From positions 1 to 64,000 of the forward strand of contig CAWJEK010000033.1 of NCBI GenBank assembly GCA_963841885.1: 64,000 bases of DNA, given 5' to 3'. The position numbers and the translations under genes were made by a program. The DNA is from Bog-756 sp963841885 (GTDB lineage Bacteria > Actinomycetota > Acidimicrobiia > Acidimicrobiales > RAAP-2). Positions 43,759 through 53,208 of this stretch are shown here, one piece after another (within the stretch, counting starts at the first letter, position 1; every line of letters begins with the position of its first letter). Below the pieces are notes generated by a model. That model saw only the letters and a program-made list of their open reading frames with translations, had not been told where the DNA came from and made no database searches.

Positions 43759-45211
43759 TCAGCCCCCGGAGCGCCGCCCGTGGGCGGCCAGCAGGGCGGC
43801 CACCCCTCCCACCACGCGTTCGGCGGTGGGCAGGTGCAACGACTCGTCCGGTCCGTGGTGGTTGCTGCCGGGCACGAGCACGCCGAGGGCCAGGATCTGG
43901 GCCTGCGGGAACCGCTCGGCGAGCCAGCCGGCGAACGGGATGGTGCCTCCCTCCCCCACCGTGGCGGCCGGACGGCCGAACGCCGCCCGGGATGCCCGGT
44001 CGAGGGCTCCGGAGAGCCAGGGTGCGAACGCCGGCGCCGCCCAGCCGCCGGCCGCCAGCTCGGCGTCCCAGGTGACCTCGGCACCGTAGGGCGGATCGGT
44101 GGTGAACGCCCGGTCGACCGCCCCGCCCGCCGCCTCGGCGTCGCAGGTCGGAGGGAGCCGGATCGCCAGCTTCAGGGTGGTGAACGGTCGGAGTACGGCT
44201 CCGGCGTCCGTCGGAGCCGGCAGGCCGCCGGCGCCGACCACCGCCACCGACCCGAGCCACGCCTTGCGCATCGACTGTTCCACCCGGGTCGCCCCCTGGA
44301 GGACCAGACCGTCCACCGTCGGGAAGGGTGGCTCGACATCGCCCGCCTCGGTCAGGGCCGCATCGGCACGGTCGGCGGCCTCCTGTGCCCAGTCCGGAGG
44401 GGCGCTGACCAGTTCGGGGAGCCGCAGGTCTCCGGTGGTGGGGTCCTCGATGCGGTCGAGCAGCAGGCGGGCGATCCGGAAGGACGAGGGAACCACGGCC
44501 CCGGCGCTGCCGCTGTGGACGCCGTGGTCGAGCACCCGCACCGTGAGCTCGCCCATCAGGGCACCCCGCAGCGAAGTGGTGACCCACAGTCGGTCGCCGG
44601 TCGGTGCGCTCGAGTCGAGGGCGATGACCAGGTCCGGGGTTCCGATACGCCCGTCCAGGGCGGCCAGGACCGGGCGGAGGTGGGGACTGCCACTCTCCTC
44701 GGAGCCCTCCGCCAGGACCACGCAGCGGGCGTGGCTGCCGCCGGCGGCACGCACCGCTTCGAGGGCCACGAGGGCGGAGGGCAGCGCGTACCCGTCGTCG
44801 GCGAGTCCGCGCCCGTAGAGCCGGTCACCCTCCAGGGTCGGCGACCACGGCCCGCGACCCTCGCTCCAGCCGGTGAACGGAGGCTGCTTGTCGTAGTGGC
44901 CGTAGACGAGCACGGTTCCCGTCGCCCCCGGGTCGGTGGCCGGGACGTCGACGAGGACCGTGGGGGTCAGCCCCTCCATCCGCACCACCTCGACGGTGGC
45001 GCCGGGCAGATCGCGGCGCCGGGCCCAGTCGGCCATCGACTCGGCCGCCCGGTCGAGCTCGCCATGGATCTCCCAGTCGGGGTCGTAATTTCGGCGAGAG
45101 ATCGGGGATCCGGCCGAACTCCAGGAGGTACGGCACGACGGCTCCCCTCCAGGCGGCGATGGCGCGGCGCGCGGCGTCCTCGGGCGTGTCGGTCCGCTGA
45201 TCGGTGGTCAT
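43759..45211 (-). CDS. M20 family metallopeptidase/dipeptidase (one frameshift)
   Basis: About 483 residues after repair. M20 metal ligands: VLVYGHYDKQPPFTGW (His), GRGLADDGYALPSALVALEA (bridging Asp), LAEGSEESGSPHLRPVL (catalytic Glu pair), DLVIALDSSAP (Asp) and GSNHHGPDESLHLP (C-terminal His). The lid domain is present (DHGVHSGSAGAVVPSSFRIA). The N-terminal 40 residues are in another frame; removing one base near 45092 gives RIPDLSPNYDPDWEIHG. It should cleave dipeptides or N-acyl amino acids in the cytoplasm. TACCGT lies seven bases before ATG 45211, a leaderless promoter. Confidence 0.88.
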
Positions 45212-45218
45212 GGGCCCC

Positions 45219-45224
45219 ACGGTA
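45219..45224 (-). promoter_or_regulatory. -10 element of a leaderless promoter (M20 peptidase)
   Basis: TACCGT on the minus strand ends seven bases before ATG 45211. Confidence 0.5.
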
Positions 45225-45306
45225 CCGATCCGGTGCCGGCCCGGCACCCGGCCCGGGTGCCGATCGGCGGCGTAACATGCGCCGACCGCTCAGGGAGGAC
45301 GACACG

Positions 45307-46186
45307 ATGGGGATGCCACACGACGTCGGGATCGTCGACACGATGATCGGGTTCCCGCACGCCGACATGGCGGGTGTCTACGACTTCATCACCCGCCAGA
45401 CCAAGGACCGCGAGTCGAAGGAGGACTTCCGGTTCCCGGCCGAGTACCTCTTCACGGACGCCCCCGACAAGGAGCTCGGCGACCGGCAGGACCCCGTCGC
45501 CGTGACGCTGACCGAGATGGACCGTTGGGGCGTCGAGCGCGGGCTCGTGGGTGTCGGCGGCCCCGACGGGGTCGGTGCCGACGCCGTCCGGCGCTTCCCC
45601 GACCGCTTCATCCCCTCTCTGTCGGTGGACCCCAACAGCGGTATGGACGGCATCCGGGCCATGGTCCGGGCCTACGAGACGTGGGGCATCCGGGCCGTCG
45701 ACGTCTTCCCGTCCGGGACCTTCCCCCAGGTGGCCATCGATGACAAGCTGATGTACCCGATCTACGCCAAGTGCGTCGAGCTCGGCATCCCGGTCTTCTG
45801 CTGCGCCGGGATCCCGGGGCCGCGACTCGAAATTCGCGCCCCAGCGGGTCGAGCTGATCGACGAGGTCATGTTCGACTTCCCCGAGCTGGTCTTCGTCAC
45901 CCGACACGGCTGCGAGCCCTGGACGGAGCTGGCCGTGAAGCTCATGATCAAGTGGCCGGGCCTGCACTTCTCCACCAGCGCCTTCGCCCCGAAGTACTAC
46001 CCGAAGGCGGTACTCGACTACGCCAACACACGGGGGGCCGACAAGATCATCTACGCGGGGTACTTCCCGATGGGCCTCTCGCTCGAGCGGATCATGACCG
46101 AGTTGCCCACGGTGGGCCTGGCGGACGAGGTGTGGCCCAAGTTCCTGCGCACCAACGCGCTCCGGGTGCTCGGCCTCGACCCGTAA
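45307..46186 (+). CDS. Amidohydrolase-2 family protein (one frameshift)
   Basis: About 292 residues after repair. A TIM-barrel metal-dependent hydrolase of the amidohydrolase-2 (aminocarboxymuconate-semialdehyde decarboxylase-like) family: GIVDTMIGFPHADMAGVYDF, RFIPSLSVDPNSGMDGIRAM, GIRAVDVFPSGTFPQVAIDD, ELVFVTRHGCEPWTELAVKL, and YAGYFPMGLSLERIM at the end. One extra base near 45829 shifts the frame; removing it restores a continuous barrel (about RLKFAPQRVELIDEVMFDF). GGAGG lies about nine bases before ATG 45307. Such enzymes act as decarboxylases or hydrolases; the substrate is unknown. Close relatives are common in actinobacterial CoA-metabolism neighbourhoods. Confidence 0.82.
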
Positions 46187-46252
46187 CCGCACACCTGGCC
46201 GGCAGCCGCACCGCAGGCCATCGGGGCGCTCCGGCCCCACCGGGACCCGGCG

Positions 46253-46735
46253 TCAGCCGTCGTGCCGCTCGAGCTGCAGGAGATCGCTCAGGTGCTCGAG
46301 CACCGGAATCGCCTCGGCCAGGACCCGTCGCTCACCCTCGTCGAGCCCGACCATGGCCGCCCGGATCGCCTCGGTGTTGCGGGTCCGGATGGCCCGGAGC
46401 AGGACGCCACCCTCCCGGCTCAGCTGGACGAGGCGGGCGCGTCCGTCGAGGGGATCCGGGACCCGCTCGATGAGCGACCGGTCGGCCAGGCTGTCGATCA
46501 CCCGGCTCATGGTGGCGGGCGTCGTGCCCTCGAGTTCGGCCAGTGCACCGAGCCGGACAGGCCCGACCTGTTCGATGCGGGCCAGCGCCGACGACTGGGA
46601 GAGGGTGATGTCGGCCCCTGAGTGGACGCGCAGCTGACGGTGGATGCGGACCAACGCCACGCGCAGGCCCGACGCCTCCTCGACCGAACCCGCCGGCTCT
46701 TCCCCGATCCTCGTCTTCATGACCCTCCCGCTCAT
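46253..46735 (-). CDS. MarR-family transcriptional regulator
   Basis: 160 residues (ATG 46735; ATG 46720 also possible). The winged helix-turn-helix is seen as VRLGALAELEGTTPATMSRV followed by IDSLADRSLIERVPDPLDGR and the wing ARLVQLSREGG. The helices at both ends form the usual dimer. It is divergent from the MFS exporter at 46870, with an AT-rich inverted repeat between them, the standard arrangement of a MarR repressor controlling an efflux pump and itself. Confidence 0.92.
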   Translation of the reverse strand: MSGRVMKTRIGEEPAGSVEEASGLRVALVRIHRQLRVHSGADITLSQSSALARIEQVGPVRLGALAELEGTTPATMSRVIDSLADRSLIERVPDPLDGRARLVQLSREGGVLLRAIRTRNTEAIRAAMVGLDEGERRVLAEAIPVLEHLSDLLQLERHDG

Positions 46736-46779
46736 GCCCCTCCCGTCCGATCCTCCCGTACGACCGCCGCCGACCGCCC

Positions 46780-46804
46780 AGTATAGTTAGTACAACACAA
46801 CTAA
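46780..46804. promoter_or_regulatory. MarR operator and promoter region
   Basis: TTAGT (46787-46791) and ACTAA (46800-46804) form an inverted repeat with an 8-base spacer, extending to an imperfect 18-base palindrome. A -10-like TATACT lies on the minus strand at 46785-46780. It is the only AT-rich segment in the divergent gap. Confidence 0.6.
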
Positions 46805-46869
46805 TCATCCAGGTCGAGCAGCGCCCGTGGGGCCGCCGTCGGCCCGGGTGCGGGAGGAGCCGCATCGCG

Positions 46870-48610
46870 ATGTCGTCCATCGTCGAGACGAAGAACTACA
46901 AGTGGGTCGCCCTGACCAACACCACGATCGGCATGCTGATGGTGACCATCAACTCGTCGATCCTGCTCATCGCCCTCCCCAACATCTTCCGCGGCATCAA
47001 ACTCAACCCGCTCGCGCCCGGCAACACCTCCTACTTCCTGTGGATCCTGATGGGCTTCCTCCTGGTGACCTCCGTGCTGGTGGTCAGCCTCGGGCGGGTC
47101 GGCGACATCTTCGGACGGGTGAAGATGTACACGCTCGGGTTCGCCATCTTCACCGCCTTCTCCATCCTGCTGTCGGCAACCTGGATGACCGGGCCGACGG
47201 CGGCCATCTGGATCATTCTGATGCGCCTGGGCCAGGGTGTGGGTGGAGCGTTCATCTTCGCCAACTCGAGCGCCATCATCACGGACGCGTTCCCCGCCGA
47301 CGAACGCGGCTTCGCCCTCGGGATCAACGGCGTGGCGGCCATCGGCGGATCCTTCCTCGGCCTCCTGCTCGGCGGACTGCTCGGCCCGATCCAGTGGCAC
47401 CTGGTCTTCCTGGTGTCGGTGCCGTTCGGGCTCTTCGGCACCCTGTGGGCCTACTTCCGGTTGCATGACAACGGCATCCGGATCGCCGCCAGCATCGACT
47501 GGATCGGGAACGTCCTCTTCGCCGTCGGCCTCGTCGGGGTCCTCACCGGCATCGTCTACGGCCTGCAGCCCTACGGCGGTCACACCATGGGGTGGACCAG
47601 CCCCTTCGTGCTCGCCTGCCTCGTCGGCGGCGTAGCCGTGCTCCTCGGCTTCGTCATCGTCGAGCGGCACGTGGACGACCCGATGTTCCAGCTGAAGCTG
47701 TTCCGGAGTCGCTCGTTCGCCATGGGCAACCTCGCCGGGCTGATGGCGGCCCTGGCCCGGGGCGGCCTGCAGTTCATGCTCATCATCTGGCTGCAGGGCA
47801 TCTGGCTGCCCCTCCACGGCTACAGCTTCGAGCAGACGCCCCTGTGGGCCGGCATCTACATGATCCCCCTGACCGTCGGTTTCTTCATCTCGGGTCCCCT
47901 GGCCGGCAAGCTGGCCGACCGCTACGGACCACGACCCTTCGCCACCGCCGGACTGGTGATGAGCGGCCTGGCCCTGATCGGGCTGCAGGCCCTGCCGATG
48001 AACTTCCCGTACCCGGCCTTCGCCGCCCTGCTCCTGCTGGTGGGCCTGGCCCTCGGCCTCTTCGCCGCCCCGAACACCGAGCGCGGTCATGAACAGCCTG
48101 CCGGCCAACCAGCGCGGGGCCGGGGGCGGCATGCTGAACACGTTCCAGAACTCGGCCAGTGTGCTGTCGATCGGCTTCTTCTTCACGGTCATCACCCTGG
48201 GACTGGCCGCGGCCCTGCCCACGGCCCTGCTGACCGGGCTCACCGCCCAGGGGGTACCGCTCCACGCCGCTCAGCAGATCTCCCACCTCTCACCGATCGG
48301 CAGCCTGTTCGCCGCCTTCCTCGGGATCAACCCCGTCCACCAGCTGCTCGGCAGCCAGCTCCTCTCCCAACCGGGGGTGCACGCCTCCTACCTCACCGGG
48401 CGCAGTTTCTTCCCCCACCTGATCTCGGGCCCGTTCGGGAAGGGCCTCCACCTCGCCTTCCTGGCGGCCGCCGCGCTCTGCTTCATCGGGGCGGTCTTCT
48501 CGTGGCTGCGGGGCGGTGGACACTCCGAGGTGATGCACTCGACCGCCGAGGACGTCGAGGAGGGTCTGGCCACCGTCGGCGAGGTGGCCATGGCCGAGGT
48601 CGGCGCCTGA
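46870..48610 (+). CDS. MFS drug exporter, DHA2 family (one frameshift)
   Basis: About 579 residues after repair, with some 14 helices. The first helix region WVALTNTTIGMLMVTINSSI, motif A VSLGRVGDIFGRVKMYTLGF and motif C region IIWLQ-type helices fit the EmrB/QacA group. The gate-like helix LALGLFAAPNTSAVMNSLPA appears only after removal of one base at 48079; the C-terminal part from 48089 then continues to 48610. It probably expels drugs or lipids by proton antiport. The divergent MarR gene and operator imply induction by its substrate. Confidence 0.88.
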
Positions 48611-48731
48611 ACGGGGCCGGATGGCGCGAGGGCGGCCGGCGCGGCCCGAATGACCGTCGTGTGACCTCCTACTGCGCAAGACTGGCGGTGCGGCCGGTCA
48701 CGGCCGCCGGTCGCCAGGGAGGATCGTCCAC

Positions 48732-48989
48732 GTGCCAGACAGTCCCGACAGCGGAGACGGCGCCCGGGGGCGTCTGAGCGGCGGGGCGATCGCCTCGCTG
48801 GTCGGCATCGCCCTCCTGGTCATCTTCGTGGTCCAGAACCGCGAGAAGGTCACCCTCCACTTCCTGGCGTGGAACTTCTCGTGGCCGCTCTGGGTGTTCA
48901 CCATCGTCATCGCCGTCGTCGGAGCCCTGGTGTGGTTCGGCCTCGGCGTGATGCGTCGTCACCGCCGGCGCCGGAGACGCCGGGAGTGA
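48732..48989 (+). CDS. LapA/DUF1049 two-helix membrane protein
   Basis: 85 residues, GTG start with GGGAGG eight bases upstream. Two helices (AIASLVGIALLVIFVVQNRE and WPLWVFTIVIAVVGALVWFG) enclose the conserved QNREKVTLHFLAWNF, the lipopolysaccharide-assembly-protein-A signature, and an Arg-rich tail follows. In Gram-negative bacteria relatives help lipopolysaccharide assembly; in actinobacteria the role is unknown. Confidence 0.85.
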   Translation: MPDSPDSGDGARGRLSGGAIASLVGIALLVIFVVQNREKVTLHFLAWNFSWPLWVFTIVIAVVGALVWFGLGVMRRHRRRRRRRE

Positions 48990-49032
48990 TCCGCCCGGCC
49001 GGCCGTCGGGCGCGGCCGATACGCCGCCCCGG

Positions 49033-50946
49033 TCAGCCGGCCCCGTCGAACGGGGCGTCGTAGGCGAAGATGCCGCCGTCGACCCCCGCCAGCCAGTACC
49101 CGCCGGTGGCCACGTCCATGGCCACCCCGGCGATCGGGGCATTGAGCACCATCGACCCGGCACTGCCGTGGAACTCGGCGTCGCCGTAGGTGAAGATCCC
49201 GCCGTCGGCCGCCACGAAGAGGTAACCGCCCCCCGAGGGAGTCGCCGCCATCCCGTTGACCGGGGCGTTGAGCCGCTCGGCGCCGGTCGAGCCGTAGAAG
49301 GGGGCGTCGAAGGAGAACACGCCGCCGTCGGCCCCCACCAGCCAGTAGCCGCCGGTGGCGGGGTCGGCCGCCATGCCGACCACGGGCGCGGCCAGGGGCT
49401 TGCCCCCCATGGAGCCCGAGTAGCGGGCGTCCCCGAAGGCGAACACCCCACCGTCGGCACCCACCAGCCAGTAGCCGCGGCCGTCGGTGGTGGTCGCCAT
49501 CCCGACGATCGGGGCGGCAAGGCGCAGGGCCCCCGTGCTGCCGTAGTAACCGGCATCGCCGAAGCAGAAGATGCCGCCGTCGGCGCCGACCAGCCAGTAG
49601 CCCTTGCCGTCGGGCGTGGGCACCAACCTCACGATCGGCGCGTTGAGCGCACCGAAGGCCATGTCCCCGTAGTTGATCGCCGTCCCGTGGGTCGTCACGA
49701 ACCCCTGGGCGTCGGCCAGCCAGTAGCCCATGCCCGCGGTCATCGGGGCCACGGACACCACCGGCTCGGGGATGGAGGGGATGTAGTCCTGGGTGGGGTC
49801 GCCGACATAGGGCAGGCCCGCGGTGTTGAAGCCGAGTCGCACCAAGGCCAGGGGTCGGTCGCCCGGATCCACGAAGGGGCCGTCCGGGTTGTACGCCATC
49901 CACATGTCGTCGTCGAACTCGGTGAACGTGCTCTGCTCCCCTGGACCGGTGCCCTGGGAATTGGTCGAGATCAGGTGGACGACGGCGCTGTCGTTGCAGG
50001 GCCCGGCCGGGGACGCGCACGGCACGGCGGCGATCTGGTAGGTGTTCGGGGTCCCGAAGTCACCGGCCGAGAACGTCAGCCACCAGGTGCCGGTCACCTG
50101 GTCCTCGACGAACGAGGGTGCCTCGAGGATGCCGGCCTCCCATGGCTGGTCGGACGTCAACAGGGTGTCGATCGGGCCGGTCGGCTCCCCGTCCGGCCCG
50201 AGCTGCACGGACAGCAGCGCGGTCTGCTGGCCCGTGGCGTTGCCGTTGAACTTCCAGGAGAGCCACCAGGTGCCGTTCCGCGCCTCCACCGGCTCGGGGT
50301 CGATGGAACCGCCGCTGCTGATCGGACAGAACGCCGCCGGACTCACTGCCGGGTTGTTGTCGACGGTGAACGGGCCGAGCGGGGAGGGTCCGGTGGCCCG
50401 GTAGAGGCACAGCGCTCCCCCCGAGGGATAGGCCGTCGCCCCCCACAGGGTCCAGACCCCGTTGATGTCGACGATGGACGGCTTCCAGGTCGCCGTGGTG
50501 CCCTGAGAGGCCCAGGCGGGCAGGTGGGGCAGGGCCTCGCCGGCGAAGTTCCACGGGCCCGTGACGGAGTTGGACGTCCACAGCGGGACGTGGGCGTAGA
50601 GGGTCGACGAGGTCGCCATCACGTACTCGTGTTTGGCGGGATACCAGAGGATGTACGGGTCGGGGCGGGTGTACGAGGGATCGAGGATCAGCGCCGGGGC
50701 CGCCGGGTTGGCCGGGAGCAACGAGGTGAGCGGCGGGTAGACCACCTGCGGCGCGGGGCTGGCACCGGCCGGACGGGGGATCACGGCCAGCATGGCGCCC
50801 GATGCCACCACCAGGCCGACGACCATGACCAGGAGAGCGCGCCAGGCTGCGGATCGACCTCGGGCCGAACCGACAGGATCGCATCGCCGATGTCGATCGG
50901 CCGTGGACCGGGAGGGAGGAACGCCGCGCGAGGACCCGACGACCAT
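49033..50946 (-). CDS. Secreted GH43-like glycoside hydrolase with C-terminal GYWL repeats
   Basis: About 637 residues from ATG 50946 (ATG 50976 also possible). A signal peptide (ALLVMVVGLVVASGAMLAVI) is followed by a five-bladed propeller of the GH43 type: SYTRPDPYILWYPAKHEYVM with the base-candidate Asp, TWKPSIVDINGVWTLWGA with a second Asp, and AGILEAPSFVEDQVTGTWWL with the acid-candidate Glu. Six GYWL repeats form the C-terminus, the same module as in the large glycosidase at 15179, suggesting a shared surface attachment. Substrate is probably an arabinan-, xylan- or related polymer; family assignment is by motif only. Confidence 0.82.
   Translation of the reverse strand: MVVGSSRGVPPSRSTADRHRRCDPVGSARGRSAAWRALLVMVVGLVVASGAMLAVIPRPAGASPAPQVVYPPLTSLLPANPAAPALILDPSYTRPDPYILWYPAKHEYVMATSSTLYAHVPLWTSNSVTGPWNFAGEALPHLPAWASQGTTATWKPSIVDINGVWTLWGATAYPSGGALCLYRATGPSPLGPFTVDNNPAVSPAAFCPISSGGSIDPEPVEARNGTWWLSWKFNGNATGQQTALLSVQLGPDGEPTGPIDTLLTSDQPWEAGILEAPSFVEDQVTGTWWLTFSAGDFGTPNTYQIAAVPCASPAGPCNDSAVVHLISTNSQGTGPGEQSTFTEFDDDMWMAYNPDGPFVDPGDRPLALVRLGFNTAGLPYVGDPTQDYIPSIPEPVVSVAPMTAGMGYWLADAQGFVTTHGTAINYGDMAFGALNAPIVRLVPTPDGKGYWLVGADGGIFCFGDAGYYGSTGALRLAAPIVGMATTTDGRGYWLVGADGGVFAFGDARYSGSMGGKPLAAPVVGMAADPATGGYWLVGADGGVFSFDAPFYGSTGAERLNAPVNGMAATPSGGGYLFVAADGGIFTYGDAEFHGSAGSMVLNAPIAGVAMDVATGGYWLAGVDGGIFAYDAPFDGAG
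49036..49728 (-). repeat. Six GYWL repeat units
   Basis: Units of 41-42 codons such as GYWLVGADGGVFAFGDARYS. They are more diverged from each other than those at 18839-19576, so this array is older or under less homogenisation. Confidence 0.85.
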
Positions 50947-51144
50947 GCGGGACAGTGACCACGTCCTGCGACGCATCGAGCGTCTATGTGATCCCCACCA
51001 AGCCATCTCTGGGGCGTGACCGTACCATCGGCAGGCTTGACGTTGGCATCGACCCCGCGGGTCTGGAGGCAACCCCGGTGGCGGCGTCGGCGGGTTGCCG
51101 GAGGGGAGAACTGGCGGAGCGGCGCGGGCGTCCGCCACGGTTGA

Positions 51145-51975
51145 TCACGGAACGAGTTCGAGGAGCCCGTTCCTGATCACTCTCCCGTCTCCACCGTCGG
51201 CTTCGAAACGGAACGGGCCCTCCGGGGTTCCGAAGACCTGCACCCGCAGCGGCCGGCCGAGGAACATGGGCGCGGCGAATCGGACGGCCACCCGTCGGAC
51301 CCGCCTCGGATCGCCGTCGGCCACCCGGGCGGTCACGGCGTTCGCGCAGAGGGCCATCGTGCACAGCCCGTGGAGGAACGGGGCATCGAAGCCACTGCGA
51401 CGGGCTCCCTCGACACTGAAGTGGTGCTCGCTGAAGTCCCCGGAGACTTCGGCGTACCGACGCGCCATCACGTCGTCGACCGGCATCTCGTCGTCGGCCA
51501 ACGGCGAGATGCCGCTGCTGGAGAACGCAAGGTCGGGCGGCCTCGGGCCGGTGGGCTCGGCCGTCGTTCCGAGTAGGACGGTCGTCCACCACTGCTCCGC
51601 CACGAGATCGTCGCGGTCGTCGTGGATCAGATGCCGGAGCGTGACCCGCAGGTTCTCCCCCGCCGGCCACGCGCTGTGGGTCTCGATGAACACGCGGAGC
51701 CGCTCCCCGGACCCGACGACCCGGTGGACGAGGAGCTCGTGCTCGCCGTGCACACCGCTTCTGGCCGCCGCGAATATCTCCACGGGGACGAGCTCGTTGA
51801 TCGCCAGGTACTGAGCCCGGAACGACCGGGTGGCGAGCAGGCACGGAGGAACGAACCGACCCTCCCGGGCCAGGGGGCCGTGGTCGAGGGTCGCCTCGCC
51901 GAAGCGGCGGACCAGATCGGGCCCGACCGACAGCTCGTAGGGTCCCACCCGGTCTCCGGCCTGCAGGATCGCCAT
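51145..51975 (-). CDS. MaoC-like double-hotdog dehydratase
   Basis: 276 residues from ATG 51975. The N-terminal half is a hotdog lacking catalytic residues; the C-terminal half has YAEVSGDFSEHHFSVEGARR and FDAPFLHGLCTMALCANAV, the hydratase-2 motif with the Asp/His pair in a slightly altered form (FSEHH for the usual DxNPLH). The family hydrates enoyl-CoA or dehydrates 3-hydroxyacyl thioesters. It stands alone, divergent from AguA. Confidence 0.82.
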   Translation of the reverse strand: MAILQAGDRVGPYELSVGPDLVRRFGEATLDHGPLAREGRFVPPCLLATRSFRAQYLAINELVPVEIFAAARSGVHGEHELLVHRVVGSGERLRVFIETHSAWPAGENLRVTLRHLIHDDRDDLVAEQWWTTVLLGTTAEPTGPRPPDLAFSSSGISPLADDEMPVDDVMARRYAEVSGDFSEHHFSVEGARRSGFDAPFLHGLCTMALCANAVTARVADGDPRRVRRVAVRFAAPMFLGRPLRVQVFGTPEGPFRFEADGGDGRVIRNGLLELVP

Positions 51976-52156
51976 GGTCCGCCATTGAACCAGACCCCGC
52001 ACCCGGCGAGGCGGTGACCTCCGGCCCGGCGGTCCGGGGCCGGAGCCACCGGCCTCCGGCCAATCCGCCGGATCCCTCCGGGGGGTCGTTGCGATGTCCT
52101 CCACCTCCTCTGGCGGTGGACCCGATACCGGCCCCGACCCGGCGGACGTCGGCGAG

Positions 52157-52162
52157 TAGCGT
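52157..52162 (+). promoter_or_regulatory. -10 element near the aguA start
   Basis: TAGCGT ends eight bases before ATG 52171; no Shine-Dalgarno is visible, so the transcript is probably leaderless or has a leader of one or two bases. Confidence 0.4.
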
Positions 52163-52170
52163 CGGGCGGC

Positions 52171-53208
52171 ATGGACGCCACCACCCCAACGGGTACCCCT
52201 CTAGACCACGGATTCCGGATGCCGCCCGAGACCGCTCCCCAGGAGCGGATGCTGATGGCGTGGCCGTGCCGACGCGAGCTCTGGGGGAGTGAACTGGCGG
52301 CGGCCCGGGGTGAGTTCGCCGAGGTCGCCAACGCCATCGCCGCCTTCGAACCGGTGACCATGGTGGTCCAGGACGGGGCGGCGGCCGCCGACGCCCGGAA
52401 CATGCTGGCCGGCAACGTCGACGTGATCGAACTGGTGACCGACGACTCGTGGATGCGCGACCTCGGTCCGATCTTCGCCCTCGACGGGGACGGCCGACGG
52501 GCCGGGGTCCACTTCCGGTTCAACGGTTGGGGTGAGAAGTTCGTCGGATGGGACCGGGACGAGGCCGCCGGTGGGGCGCTCGCCCGGATGTACGGCGACG
52601 TGGCCTTCGAGGCGCCGATCATCCTCGAGGGGGGGTCGATCCTCGTGGACGGCCAGGGCCGCCTCGTCACCACCGAACAGTGTCTGCTCAATCCGAACCG
52701 GAACCCGGAACTCGACCGCGAGGCCATCGAGGACGCGCTCCGCTCCTATCTCGGGGCCACCGACGTGGTCTGGCTCGGGCAGGGTCTGGTGGCCGACCGC
52801 GACACCGACGGCCACGTCGACTGCATCGCCACCTTCAACGACGCCGGCCAGCTGCTCCTGCAGTCGCGGCCACCCGGTGACCCCGACCACGAGACGATGG
52901 CCGAGAACCACGACCGCGCCGTCGCCGCGGGCCTCGATGTCGTGCTGTTCCCCCCGCTGACCTACGGCGAGGTGGCGGGCACCCCGGTGCCCAACGCCTA
53001 CCTCAACCTGACCCTCTGCAACGGTGGGGTGATCGTCCCCGTAGCCGGCGGGTCCGGATCGGAGGCCGACGAGGAGGCGCTCGAGCTCCTGGTGGCCGCC
53101 TTCCCCGGCCGGGACGTGGTCGGTGTTCCCGGACTGGTCATCGCCTACGGGGGTGGTGGCCCGCACTGCATCACCCAGCAGGTGCCGGCCCGGCCGGCGG
53201 CGAAATGA
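52171..53208 (+). CDS. aguA: Agmatine deiminase
   Basis: 345 residues. It hydrolyses agmatine to N-carbamoylputrescine and ammonia. Guanidine-group-modifying enzyme residues are present: DDSWMRDLGP (substrate Asp), EGGSILVDGQGRLVTTEQC, DTDGHVDCIATF (catalytic His) and AYGGGGPHCITQQVP (catalytic Cys). The stop overlaps the start of the next gene by four bases; that gene encodes the next enzyme of the pathway. Confidence 0.95.
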   Translation: MDATTPTGTPLDHGFRMPPETAPQERMLMAWPCRRELWGSELAAARGEFAEVANAIAAFEPVTMVVQDGAAAADARNMLAGNVDVIELVTDDSWMRDLGPIFALDGDGRRAGVHFRFNGWGEKFVGWDRDEAAGGALARMYGDVAFEAPIILEGGSILVDGQGRLVTTEQCLLNPNRNPELDREAIEDALRSYLGATDVVWLGQGLVADRDTDGHVDCIATFNDAGQLLLQSRPPGDPDHETMAENHDRAVAAGLDVVLFPPLTYGEVAGTPVPNAYLNLTLCNGGVIVPVAGGSGSEADEEALELLVAAFPGRDVVGVPGLVIAYGGGGPHCITQQVPARPAAK

